NCBI GenBank assembly: GCA_963816685.1
Contig: CAWFMB010000005.1
Coordinates: 180,276-244,275, forward strand
Reading direction: 5' to 3'
DNA: 64,000 bases
From: CAVYUC01 sp963816685
GTDB taxonomy: Bacteria > Bacteroidota > Bacteroidia > Bacteroidales > Prolixibacteraceae
In this document: positions 41,780 through 49,722 of the stretch, piece after piece
How positions within the stretch are numbered: position 1 is the stretch's first letter
How the letters are laid out: every line of letters begins with the position of its first letter
Program-made: the position numbers and the translations under genes
The notes under the pieces: generated by a model
What the model was told of the DNA's origin: nothing
Database searches by the model: none
What the model saw: only the letters and a program-made list of their open reading frames with translations

Positions 41780-42733
41780 TTAGCTGTGACTGTAAACGTG
41801 ATTATTTCGCAATTCCTTTAGCTTTCTAAACAGGTTCTCTTCCTCCTGGTTCAGGTTTTTAGGGATAACTACATTTAATTGTACATACAGGTCGCCATAT
41901 TGGCCGGTTTTTCCGTAAACCGGCATTCCTTTACCTTTTAAACGCAGCTTACTTCCGCTCTGTGATTCTTTCGGGACAGTTATATTTAATTTACCGGCGG
42001 GCGTGTTGATTTCTGTTTTGCCGCCCAAAACAGCGGTATATAAATCAACATTCGTTTTTAAAATCAGGTTATTGCCGTCCAGTTTATACTGGTTGTCCGA
42101 CTGAACTTTTATTTTTATATAAATATCGCCATCGGCGCCTCCTGCTGCTCCGCGGCCGCCTTTTCCTTTTATGCGCAGTTCAAGGCCGTTGTAACTGCCC
42201 GGTTTGATGTTTACGCGCAGTTTTTTTTCATCAACACTGAGAATTCTGGAAGTCCCGTGATAAGCTTCATACAGGCTGATTTCCATTTCGGCCTGCAAAT
42301 CCTGTCCTTTGTGTGGGCGCTGCCTGCCCGAAAATCCGGACTGTGCTCCTCTGCTTTCTCCGAAGAAGGCGTTAAAAAAGTCTGAGAATCCACCGCCGGT
42401 TTCGCCAAAAATGTCTCCTAAATCGCTTTCGAAATGGAATGTCCTGCCTCCCGGCGAACCTCCTTCAAATTGTGAGAAATCGAATCCGTCTGCTCCGGCC
42501 TGTTCATATTGTTTCCAATTGGTGCCTAGCTGGTCGTATTTTTTTCTCTTTTCCGGATTTTTGAGAACTTCGTATGCCTCTCCTACTTCTTTAAAGCGTT
42601 CTTCTGCCTGTTTATCACCTTTTGTTTTATCCGGGTGATATTTTATAGCCAGCTTGCGGTATGCTTTTTTAATCTCTTCCTGGCTTGCATTTTTAGATAC
42701 ACCTAATATCTTGTAATAATCTTTGAAATCCAT
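41780..42733 (-). CDS. DnaJ-family co-chaperone of the CbpA type (no zinc finger)
   Basis: 317 residues. J-domain (1-70) with the HPDK motif (AIKYHPDKTKGDKQ), a Gly/Phe-rich linker (DGFDFSQFEGGSPGGRTF) and the two C-terminal beta domains (LQAEMEISLYEAYHGTSRIL, LRIKGKGGRGAAGG). The four CxxCxGxG repeats of DnaJ are missing, so this is a class II protein like CbpA. It stimulates DnaK ATPase and delivers unfolded substrates. Followed by the small gene at 41768 in the same operon. No copy of the 37-nt promoter element precedes it. Confidence 0.92.
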   Translation of the reverse strand: MDFKDYYKILGVSKNASQEEIKKAYRKLAIKYHPDKTKGDKQAEERFKEVGEAYEVLKNPEKRKKYDQLGTNWKQYEQAGADGFDFSQFEGGSPGGRTFHFESDLGDIFGETGGGFSDFFNAFFGESRGAQSGFSGRQRPHKGQDLQAEMEISLYEAYHGTSRILSVDEKKLRVNIKPGSYNGLELRIKGKGGRGAAGGADGDIYIKIKVQSDNQYKLDGNNLILKTNVDLYTAVLGGKTEINTPAGKLNITVPKESQSGSKLRLKGKGMPVYGKTGQYGDLYVQLNVVIPKNLNQEEENLFRKLKELRNNHVYSHS

Positions 42734-43170
42734 TTCTCACTTTATTACCATTCGTTTAAATTGTATTGAATTCATTTTCCCAACCTCAATTTGCCACACA
42801 AATTTCAATTAATTCCTGTTTATAATTAAATGTATGTGCGATAGGGCAATCTGTTTTACGGCTTTGAATTATCAATCGTTACAGGAAGTCATCGATAAAT
42901 TACGCGGGATTTGCGTATCTACCTTAACTAACCTAAAAGGCTATGAAGCCAGAACTTTATTACCTTATTGAAGCATTTCTTTTTTATAATTCAATTATCA
43001 GTTTCGGTTCATTCCACAGCTGAATCTGTAAGATTTTATTCTGTATTAATCTTATACCAAATCAGGTAATTAGGTTCCACACTGTCTTAACTTACTTTTT
43101 ATTAAGTTTAGGGATTGAAAATAAGGATTTTAAATTTAAAAAGGCTATCGTTGAAAACAACGACAGCCTT
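42734..43170. other. Intergenic region
   Basis: 437 bases between the DnaJ-like gene and an outer-membrane protein. A 45-codon frame at 42834-42971 has no recognisable product. About 25 bases at 42946-42971 resemble 37371-37395. A terminator occupies 43138-43172. Confidence 0.5.
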
Positions 43171-43172
43171 TT
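43138..43172 (-). terminator. Rho-independent terminator of the outer-membrane protein gene
   Basis: AAGGCTGTCGTTG/CAACGATAGCCTT stem with one mismatch and a four-base loop, followed leftward by T-rich sequence. It touches the shifted stop at 43171. Confidence 0.85.
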
Positions 43173-43830
43173 ATTGTGCGTTTGAAATATATTGTATTAA
43201 AACCGGTATCCAAGCGAAAGCCCGTAACCTGTATTTTTGAGTGTACGATTGATTGTCACCGGTTATCCGGTTATCTTCGGGACTGATATCAAGCAATCCA
43301 AGTTGAGTATTCAGTTGCAAAAACAATCCGGCTGGTAATTCGTAACCAAAAAAGAGGTTGGCACCCGCATCAAATGGTTTAAAGTATTTTACAGCATTCG
43401 AATCTCCAGACTCCACCACCTTTTTAAATTCTGTATTCGTGCCACCGATTCCGTAAGCCAGATAGGGTCCAAAACCCAGCATAAAATAGCCATTGCCAAC
43501 CAGGGCCTTGTAAACAAAGTTCAATGGCAATTCAACATACGACAACTTATATGAAGTTTCCGAAATTTTAGCGCCTTTTACGCTGTACATCAACCCCGGC
43601 TGAAAGTAAAATTCAGGGGCAACGGGAATCCGGGCATTCACTCCGGCATGAAACCCCACGAGCATGTCATTCTCCAATTTGTCGCCGCTTAAGTCCTTGC
43701 CGTTCAAATTCTGCAGGTTTACCCCGCCGAGAAGTGCAAAGGAAGTTTTTGAGCCGGTAAATCCCTGTCCAAATGTCAGAGAAGTGGAGAGTGAAAGAAG
43801 TAATATCAAAGAAAATAGTTTTGTATTCAT
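43171..43830 (-). CDS. Outer-membrane beta-barrel protein (PorT/OMP_b-brl type), C-terminus frameshifted
   Basis: 219 codons. Signal peptide to SLTFGQ, then strands of an eight-stranded-type barrel (FALLGGVNLQNLNGKDL, FYFQPGLMYSVKGAKI, YFMLGFGPYLAYGIGG, AGANLFFGYELPAGLFLQLN). The open frame ends in an atypical RLRAFAWIPVLIQYISNAQ. In another frame the same DNA reads VTINRTLKNTGYGLSLGYRF with a stop at 43197-43199, the expected barrel C-terminus ending in Phe. A one-base indel near 43250-43262 explains this, so the protein as written lacks the BAM recognition strand. It follows the OmpA-type gene by 28 bases in the same operon. Confidence 0.85.
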   Translation of the reverse strand: MNTKLFSLILLLSLSTSLTFGQGFTGSKTSFALLGGVNLQNLNGKDLSGDKLENDMLVGFHAGVNARIPVAPEFYFQPGLMYSVKGAKISETSYKLSYVELPLNFVYKALVGNGYFMLGFGPYLAYGIGGTNTEFKKVVESGDSNAVKYFKPFDAGANLFFGYELPAGLFLQLNTQLGLLDISPEDNRITGDNQSYTQKYRLRAFAWIPVLIQYISNAQ

Positions 43831-43857
43831 CTAATTAGTATTTGTAAAATATTGAAT

Positions 43858-44529
43858 TTAATTGGCTGATTCTTTTTCGGCTTCAGCTTTCATTTTTTCA
43901 TTGGCGGATATTAAAAATTCAACCCTGCGGTTTTGTGTCTGACCCTCTGTTGTGTTATTTGAATATTTTGGTGATGTTTCACCAAAGCCGTTTATTGTTA
44001 AACGGTTGTACGTAATTCCCTGACCCGAGAGATAACCGGAAACTGTATTTGCCCGTTGTTCCGACAAAGTCTGGTTATAAGTTTCGCTCCCTTTGCTATC
44101 TGTATGTCCCTGAACTTCTATATCGGTATCTGGATAACTGTTTAGTACCACAACCAATTTGTCCAGGTTTGTTTTTGCATCGCCTGACAGGTTCGATTTA
44201 TCGAAAGCAAACAAAATGTTGCTGCTGAATTCAACGACAATGCCTTCGCCCACACGTTCCACTTTTGCATCGGGTACTGTTTTAGCTATTTCTTCAGCCT
44301 GTTTGTCCATTTGCCTTCCAATTACAGCGCCCGTTGCTCCACCGGCAGCGGCTCCGATTATTGCTCCCAGGGCAGTGTTCCCCGAAGCCCTGCCAATTAC
44401 AGCACCTGCTGCACCACCTGCAGCGGTCCCAACAACAGCGCCCTTTTGTGTTTTGTTCCACGAGGCACAGCCAGTAAGAATAAAAGCTGCACTTAACATT
44501 ATTACCAAGCTCATTCGTAACTTATTCAT
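43858..44529 (-). CDS. OmpA-family lipoprotein with glycine-zipper region
   Basis: 223 residues. Lipobox LTGC (C21), then a glycine zipper built from two copies of a G-x3-G segment (GAVVGTAAGGAAGAVIGR and GAIIGAAAGGATGAVIGR), and an OmpA domain (about 95-210) with FAFDKSNLSGDAK, VQGHTDSKGSETYN, LSEQRANTVSGYL and NRRVEFLI. It anchors the outer membrane to peptidoglycan; zipper proteins of this type are often general-stress genes. Expression is probably from the 37-nt element at 44606-44642. Confidence 0.92.
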   Translation of the reverse strand: MNKLRMSLVIMLSAAFILTGCASWNKTQKGAVVGTAAGGAAGAVIGRASGNTALGAIIGAAAGGATGAVIGRQMDKQAEEIAKTVPDAKVERVGEGIVVEFSSNILFAFDKSNLSGDAKTNLDKLVVVLNSYPDTDIEVQGHTDSKGSETYNQTLSEQRANTVSGYLSGQGITYNRLTINGFGETSPKYSNNTTEGQTQNRRVEFLISANEKMKAEAEKESAN

Positions 44530-44576
44530 TTTTTATGTTTTAAAATTGTTTAAATCGTTTGTTCATTTATTTCGAA

Positions 44577-44642
44577 TAAAGGTAGGCTCATTTAACGGGT
44601 GAAATATTACACAACTTTCACTATTCGTTACATCATTCACAC
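44577..44642 (-). promoter_or_regulatory. 37-nt direct-repeat element plus -7 box, promoter of glycine-zipper OmpA gene
   Basis: Read leftward: GTGTGAATGATGTAAC, ten bases, AAGTTGTGTAAT (44642-44606), then TACCTTTA at 44584-44577. Confidence 0.88.
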
Positions 44643-44724
44643 ATTACAACAGTGATTCAAATTGTTCGGTAAAAGTTTTTTTGCGGTTATTCTGATGAAA
44701 TACTTTTAGAAAAGTTCCACTGAA

Positions 44725-45336
44725 TTATTTTCCGGTACCTGTGAAAATAACTTTAATTGTTTTTAAAATTAAAACTGCATCCCGGGTTGCAGACCAGTTG
44801 TCAATGTATTCCAAATCCAATTTTACCCAATCTTCAAAAGAAATATTATTTCTTCCTGAAACCTGCCAGATGCAGGTAATTCCGGGTTTTACACTCAGTC
44901 TTCGTTTTTGCCAAAGCTTGTACTGTTCAACCTCCGAAGGAATTGGTGGGCGAGGTCCTACTACCGACATGTCGCCAAGTATTACATTAAAGAACTGGGG
45001 AAGCTCATCAAAAGATGTTTTTCTCAGGAACCTGCCAATCCGGGTCACCCGTGGATCGTTTGTGATTTTAAAAACAGGCCCCGCCTGTTCATTTTGTCCC
45101 TGTAATGAAACTTTTAATGCTTCTGCATTGGCAACCATGGTGCGAAACTTAAAAATAGAAAACCGACGTCCGTTGAGACCTACCCTTTCCTGTATGAAAA
45201 AAACCGAACCTCCATCTTCAAATTTGATGGCGATTGAAATCATCAGAAAGACAGGAGAAATCAACAAAATAACAGCGAAACTAAAAAAGAAGTCAAAAGT
45301 GCTTTTCATTTTCAAACCCACAGAATCTTTATACAT
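44725..45336 (-). CDS. Bacterial sugar transferase (undecaprenyl-phosphate glycosyl-1-phosphate transferase type)
   Basis: 203 residues: one N-terminal membrane helix (about 12-34) and the catalytic domain of the WcaJ/PglC-type monotopic phosphoglycosyl transferases. Diagnostic segments are VFFIQERVGLNGRRFSIFKFRTM, FLRKTSFDELPQFFNVILGDMSVVGPRPP and SVKPGITCIWQVSGRN. It starts exopolysaccharide or O-antigen lipid-linked oligosaccharide synthesis, although no other glycan genes are nearby. It is a short form without the N-terminal multi-helix domain. Promoter: the 37-nt element at 45385-45421. Confidence 0.92.
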   Translation of the reverse strand: MYKDSVGLKMKSTFDFFFSFAVILLISPVFLMISIAIKFEDGGSVFFIQERVGLNGRRFSIFKFRTMVANAEALKVSLQGQNEQAGPVFKITNDPRVTRIGRFLRKTSFDELPQFFNVILGDMSVVGPRPPIPSEVEQYKLWQKRRLSVKPGITCIWQVSGRNNISFEDWVKLDLEYIDNWSATRDAVLILKTIKVIFTGTGK

Positions 45337-45355
45337 GCAGTAAAAATTATTTGAA

Positions 45356-45421
45356 TAAAGGTAATCCTGATTAGAATGGTTCGCATTACATAATTTTCAT
45401 TAACAGTTACATCATTCACAC
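45356..45421 (-). promoter_or_regulatory. 37-nt direct-repeat element plus -7 box, promoter of sugar transferase gene
   Basis: Read leftward: GTGTGAATGATGTAAC, ten bases, AAATTATGTAAT (45421-45385), then TACCTTTA at 45363-45356, 20 bases before the ATG. Confidence 0.88.
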
Positions 45422-45443
45422 ATTATGGCAGCGGTATACAAAA

Positions 45444-45509
45444 GTGGGAATTATGTAAGTTTTTCAAAGAATTATATAACCCGTAAATTATTCAAGTTTG
45501 CTAATTTCA
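45444..45509 (+). promoter_or_regulatory. 37-nt direct-repeat element plus weak -7 box, promoter of CheB-CheR-PAS gene
   Basis: GTGGGAATTATGTAAG, ten bases, AATTATATAAC (45444-45480), then TAATTTCA at 45502-45509. It is divergent from the element at 45385-45421, only 22 bases away, giving a back-to-back regulatory region. Confidence 0.7.
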
Positions 45510-45579
45510 CATTTTAAACAGGGCAGGATGAGAAAAAGACTTGGTGGACTATACTGCTATTTCATTTAAAAACAAATAA

Positions 45580-48492
45580 TTGAAAACAAAAAAGACAAGT
45601 ACTGCAAAAGAAAAAACCCCTGATGTAAAATCCGGCAGTTTTCCAATAGTCGGAATAGGCGCTTCGGCGGGTGGACTTGAAGCACTGGAGCAACTTTTAG
45701 GCAATGTGCCTGTGGACAGTGGAATGGCTTATGTTGTCATCCAACACCTGGATCCTACAAAAAAAGGAATGCTTCCGGATTTGCTGCAGCGGATTTCCAA
45801 ATTGAAAGTTTTTCAGGTGGAAGACCGGATGACTGTAATGCCAAACCGAATTTATGTTATTCCGCCCAACAAAAGCATGTCAATTTTAAAAGGGATACTT
45901 TATTTGTTTGAACCCTTTGAATCAAGGGGAATGCGCCTTCCCATCGATTTCTTTCTGCGCTCACTTGCAGACGATCAAAAACAGTACGCTGTAGGTATTG
46001 TACTTTCGGGTATGGGCTCGGACGGTAGCAGCGGGCTTCAGGCCATTAAGGAAAAAGACGGAGTTGTTATTGTGCAGGAACCTGAAACTGCAAAGTTTGA
46101 CAGCATGCCCAGAAATGCAATTGGTTCAGGACTTGTTGATATTGTTGCACCACCCAATGAAATTCATTTAAAACTGGTAGATTTTTTTAAGCATTTACCA
46201 AAAGTGAAAAATGAATTAAACGGTGAACAAAAAAATAAAAGTGCACTGGAGAAAATTATCATATTGTTACGAACTCATACCGGGAATGATTTCTCGCTGT
46301 ATAAGAAAAATACCATTGACCGCCGTATCGAAAGACGTATGGGGGTTCACAGGATGGATACAGTTAATGCGTACATAAACTTTTTACAGGAAAATCCTGA
46401 AGAAGTGCATATTCTTTTCAAAGAGCTGATGATTGGTGTCACCAGTTTTTTTCGCGATCCCCTGGTTTGGGAAGAATTAAAAGATAAAGTTTTCCCCAAA
46501 AAAGTGAGTAAGGAAAAATCCGGCTCAACAATCAGAGCATGGATACCTGGTTGTTCTACTGGTGAAGAAGCTTATTCACTGGCCATTGTATTTAAAGAAG
46601 CTGTGGAAAAGGTCAATCCGAACGGGGAATTTTCGTTGCAGATTTTTGCAACTGACCTTGATAATGAAGCTATTGAAACCGCAAGGAAAGGCATGTTTTC
46701 AAAAAATATTGAAGCCGATGTCTCGCCAAATCGACTAAGCCGCTTTTTCACCAAAACTGAAGATGGCTATCGAATTAATACTGAAATACGGGAAAAGGTT
46801 GTGTTTGCACAGCACAATATAATAATGCACCCGCCTTTTACCAACATTGATATCATTTCGTGCCGTAACCTGCTGATTTATCTGGACCCGGAATTGCAGA
46901 AAAAGCTGGTTGGACTGTTTTTTTACAGCCTTAATCCTGAAGGTATTTTGTTGCTTGGCAACTCTGAAACACTTGGGTTACAGGGGCATCTTTTTACACC
47001 AGAAAATTCCAGTCTTAAAATTTACAAACGTAGTAATTCCACCCGGAATGCTGAACTGTTCGATTTTCCTTCATCTTTTTCCCGATCAAAAATGATAACT
47101 AACGAACACATAGCCCCCGATAAACCTATAAAAAATATTCAAACACTTGTTGATCAATTATTACTTCATCAATTTTCGCCAGCCGGCGTTTTGGTAAATG
47201 ACAGTGGCGATATTTTATACATCAGCGGACGAACCGGTAAATACCTGGAACCGGCAGTAGGAAAAGCAAACCTGAATATTTTTGCAATGCTGAGGCCGGG
47301 TTTTCAAAACGATTTTGCCATGGCCTTCCGGAAAGCGATTATGAAAAAGGAAGCAGTGGTATTGCATCATGTTAAAATGGGTTCAAATGGCAGTTCGTTA
47401 ACCTTGAATGTAGAGATCCAGTGGATTGATAAACCAGAACCTTTGGTTGGAAAGGTGCTGATAATTTTTACGGATGTTCCGAAAATTGCTGAAGACACAA
47501 CACATTCAGAAAGGGGAAAAAAAGCTGTTGCAAGTGTCAGGGAGGCAGAACTTGAGGAAGAATTACAGCACACTCGCGGGGAGGTGCAAAATCTTATGGA
47601 AGAGATGCAGACTTCGCAGGAAGAACTGAAATCAACCAACGAAGAATTTCAGTCAACCAACGAAGAGCTGCAATCAACAAATGAAGAACTGACAACTTCG
47701 AAAGAAGAAATGCAAAGCCTGAACGAAGAACTTCAAACAGTAAATGCTGAGTTACAATCGAAAGTAGATGATTACTTGCGGATAAACAGCGATATGAAAA
47801 ATCTGTTGAACAGCACTGATATTGCTACGTTATTTCTGGATAAAGAATTAAATATCCGCCGATATACCAAACAGGCGACCAAAATTTTTAAACTCATTAA
47901 AAGCGATATCGGACGACCGTTTACCGACCAGGTTTCAGAACTTATTTACCCCGAACTGGCCAATGACGCACTCGAAGTTTTACGGACCCTTATTTTTATT
48001 GAAAAGCAAATACCGACAAAAGACGGGCGATGGTTTTCCACCCGCATTATGCCTTACTTTACGTTGGATGACCGGATTGACGGGCTTGTGATTACTTTTA
48101 TCAATATCTCAAATTTGAAACAGGCAGAAGAAAAACTTACTGAAAACACCCAGATGTACCACTTGCTGTTAAATTCATCAACAGATGTAATTATTTACCT
48201 GTCTGCCGAATGGAAAATACTTGAATTTAATCCGGCGGCTGAAAGTTTTTTTGGTAAAAAACAGGGAGATGCAGTACCACAGAATTTTTTCGAAATGTTT
48301 ATTCCACAGCCGGAACAAAAAAAGGTGGAAAAGGAGCTTAATAAAATACTGAAGCACTCAGGAAATAATAAAATTAGAACGAAAGTAGTCGCTGCCGGTG
48401 GAATGGTACAGGTGGTTGACTGGTCGGTAAATTTAATTTTTAACAACTTGCAAAAACCATTGGGATTTATCTTAACAAAAAAATATATCTAG
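45580..48492 (+). CDS. CheB-CheR-coiled-coil-PAS signalling protein without kinase domain
   Basis: 970 residues from a TTG start. Residues about 22-205 are a CheB methylesterase with the S29/H56/D148 triad (GIGASAGGLEAL, IQHLDPT, SGMGSDGSSG). Residues about 220-490 are a CheR methyltransferase (SFFRDPLVWEEL and SAM motif IPGCSTGEEA). Then a long coiled coil (about 650-745, repeated STNEELQ heptads) and two PAS-like domains (about 755-850 and 865-970). It ends without a histidine kinase. Such proteins appear in stress-signalling pathways unconnected to chemotaxis. The PAS gene at 48495 follows after two bases. Promoter: the 37-nt element at 45444. Confidence 0.92.
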   Translation: MKTKKTSTAKEKTPDVKSGSFPIVGIGASAGGLEALEQLLGNVPVDSGMAYVVIQHLDPTKKGMLPDLLQRISKLKVFQVEDRMTVMPNRIYVIPPNKSMSILKGILYLFEPFESRGMRLPIDFFLRSLADDQKQYAVGIVLSGMGSDGSSGLQAIKEKDGVVIVQEPETAKFDSMPRNAIGSGLVDIVAPPNEIHLKLVDFFKHLPKVKNELNGEQKNKSALEKIIILLRTHTGNDFSLYKKNTIDRRIERRMGVHRMDTVNAYINFLQENPEEVHILFKELMIGVTSFFRDPLVWEELKDKVFPKKVSKEKSGSTIRAWIPGCSTGEEAYSLAIVFKEAVEKVNPNGEFSLQIFATDLDNEAIETARKGMFSKNIEADVSPNRLSRFFTKTEDGYRINTEIREKVVFAQHNIIMHPPFTNIDIISCRNLLIYLDPELQKKLVGLFFYSLNPEGILLLGNSETLGLQGHLFTPENSSLKIYKRSNSTRNAELFDFPSSFSRSKMITNEHIAPDKPIKNIQTLVDQLLLHQFSPAGVLVNDSGDILYISGRTGKYLEPAVGKANLNIFAMLRPGFQNDFAMAFRKAIMKKEAVVLHHVKMGSNGSSLTLNVEIQWIDKPEPLVGKVLIIFTDVPKIAEDTTHSERGKKAVASVREAELEEELQHTRGEVQNLMEEMQTSQEELKSTNEEFQSTNEELQSTNEELTTSKEEMQSLNEELQTVNAELQSKVDDYLRINSDMKNLLNSTDIATLFLDKELNIRRYTKQATKIFKLIKSDIGRPFTDQVSELIYPELANDALEVLRTLIFIEKQIPTKDGRWFSTRIMPYFTLDDRIDGLVITFINISNLKQAEEKLTENTQMYHLLLNSSTDVIIYLSAEWKILEFNPAAESFFGKKQGDAVPQNFFEMFIPQPEQKKVEKELNKILKHSGNNKIRTKVVAAGGMVQVVDWSVNLIFNNLQKPLGFILTKKYI

Positions 48493-48494
48493 TT

Positions 48495-49058
48495 ATGAGT
48501 TTAGAAGAAATTGATTTCACCAATGCTCAAATGCTGCGGGAAAGAGCTGAAAAGCTTCTCGTAGAAAAGAAAAAAAAAGAGGCGGCAGCATTAAAGGAAG
48601 CAGAAGTAAATAAACTGCTTCATGAATTGCAGGTGCACCAGATAGAATTGGAAATGCAGAATGAAGAGCTGCGTCAGGCATATGAAACAGCCGAATTAGC
48701 TTTAAAAAAGTACACTATGTTATTTGATTTGTCACCTATGGGTTATTTTTCACTTGATGCAGAAGGAGCAATATATGACCTGAATTTTACGGGCGCCGAT
48801 ATGCTGGATGAAAGGCGCTTTAGTTTGATAGGCAGCAATTTTAAACTCTTTGTCTCCGAAGAATCAAAGCCTGTTTTTAATAATTTCTTCCAAAAAATAT
48901 ACAGCAGCAGCACAAAAGAATCGTGCGAAGTATTGTTGGGGTATGATAAGAAACCTCTATGCTCTGTGTATATGGAAGGAGTAGTTACCGGGGATGATCA
49001 AAAATGTCTTTTATCGGTGATTGATATTTCAAAATTCAATTTGCTGGGTAAATCGTAA
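48495..49058 (+). CDS. Stand-alone PAS-domain protein
   Basis: 187 residues. N-terminal helical region (ELQVHQIELEMQNEELRQAYETAE) followed by one PAS domain (FDLSPMGYFSLDAEGAIYDLNFTGADML). The same HELxVHQIELExQNEEL helix plus PAS layout opens the hybrid kinase at 54203, but here the protein stops just after the PAS domain with no HisKA or ATPase. It starts two bases after the CheB-CheR-PAS stop, so the two are likely cotranscribed and may interact. A sensory adaptor is a plausible role. Confidence 0.85.
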   Translation: MSLEEIDFTNAQMLRERAEKLLVEKKKKEAAALKEAEVNKLLHELQVHQIELEMQNEELRQAYETAELALKKYTMLFDLSPMGYFSLDAEGAIYDLNFTGADMLDERRFSLIGSNFKLFVSEESKPVFNNFFQKIYSSSTKESCEVLLGYDKKPLCSVYMEGVVTGDDQKCLLSVIDISKFNLLGKS

Positions 49059-49089
49059 ATTAAGTTATTAGCTCTTCTTTTTCATAAAT

Positions 49090-49155
49090 GTGTGAATAAT
49101 GTAATACTTCTTCTGAATTGTGTAACAGTCAAGGTGAATTTGCCCGGTACCTTTG
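49090..49155 (+). promoter_or_regulatory. 37-nt direct-repeat element plus -7 box, promoter of small coiled-coil gene copy 2
   Basis: GTGTGAATAATGTAAT, ten bases, AATTGTGTAAC (49090-49126), then a perfect TACCTTTG at 49148-49155, 26 bases before the ATG. Confidence 0.92.
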
Positions 49156-49181
49156 GGTATATTTAATTTAAAACTTACAAA

Positions 49182-49517
49182 ATGAAAAAAGTTATTTTTT
49201 ATGTATTCGTACTGTTTTTCACCCTGAGCGCGACAGTAGCATTTGCAAGTAAAAAAGACAGAACAGCTGATTCAGATAAATTGGCTGTTCCGGTTAAAAC
49301 AGAAAACAAACTCTCTGAAGAAGAGATTACCCGCATGACAAATCGGGTGGAAGAAATCCGGAAAATGGATAAAAGAGACCTGACAGGTAAAGAAAAAAGT
49401 GAACTGAAAACTGAGATGAAGGAGATGAAAAAAAATGTAAAGAAAGCAGGAGGAACGATTTATATTAGTGGTGCTGCATTAGTCTTGATCATTCTTCTCG
49501 TTATTTTATTGGTTTAA
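49182..49517 (+). CDS. Small exported coiled-coil protein with C-terminal membrane anchor (copy 2)
   Basis: 111 residues, paralogous to the protein at 25057: signal peptide (to TVAFAS), LSEEEITRMTNRVEEIRKMDKRDL, a Lys/Glu-rich helix (ELKTEMKEMKKNVKKAG) and a hydrophobic C-terminal helix ending LLVILLV. It has one copy of the LSEEE segment where the other has a tandem duplication. As at 25 kb it precedes an M1 metallopeptidase gene, about 205 bases downstream. Unlike copy 1 it has the 37-nt regulon promoter. Confidence 0.88.
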   Translation: MKKVIFYVFVLFFTLSATVAFASKKDRTADSDKLAVPVKTENKLSEEEITRMTNRVEEIRKMDKRDLTGKEKSELKTEMKEMKKNVKKAGGTIYISGAALVLIILLVILLV

Positions 49518-49722
49518 ACAAAAAAAGCTTAAAATGGTGCAGTACGATTGGTGTTGCACTTATTTTTTCTTTTTGTTCTGTGAAAAACATAGTTCATCTG
49601 AAGGAACTGTGAACCTGCCAATCCGATGAAAAGCCTCAACATCAAGTTGCCGGACAAATTGAAAATCAACAGCAGGGGCAGGATGAAAAATCAAAATTAT
49701 TCGCCTCGCTAAATGAGAAAAA

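Noticed and set aside
42834..42971. 45-codon ORF in the gap after the DnaJ-like gene
   Set aside because: No homology recognised, no start signal, and its 3' part overlaps a short sequence also found near 37371.
37371..42971. Short similarity between 37371-37395 and 42946-42971 (CCAGAAC-TTATT-CCTTATTGAA)
   Set aside because: Only about 25 bases with several mismatches; too short to call a repeat family from two copies.
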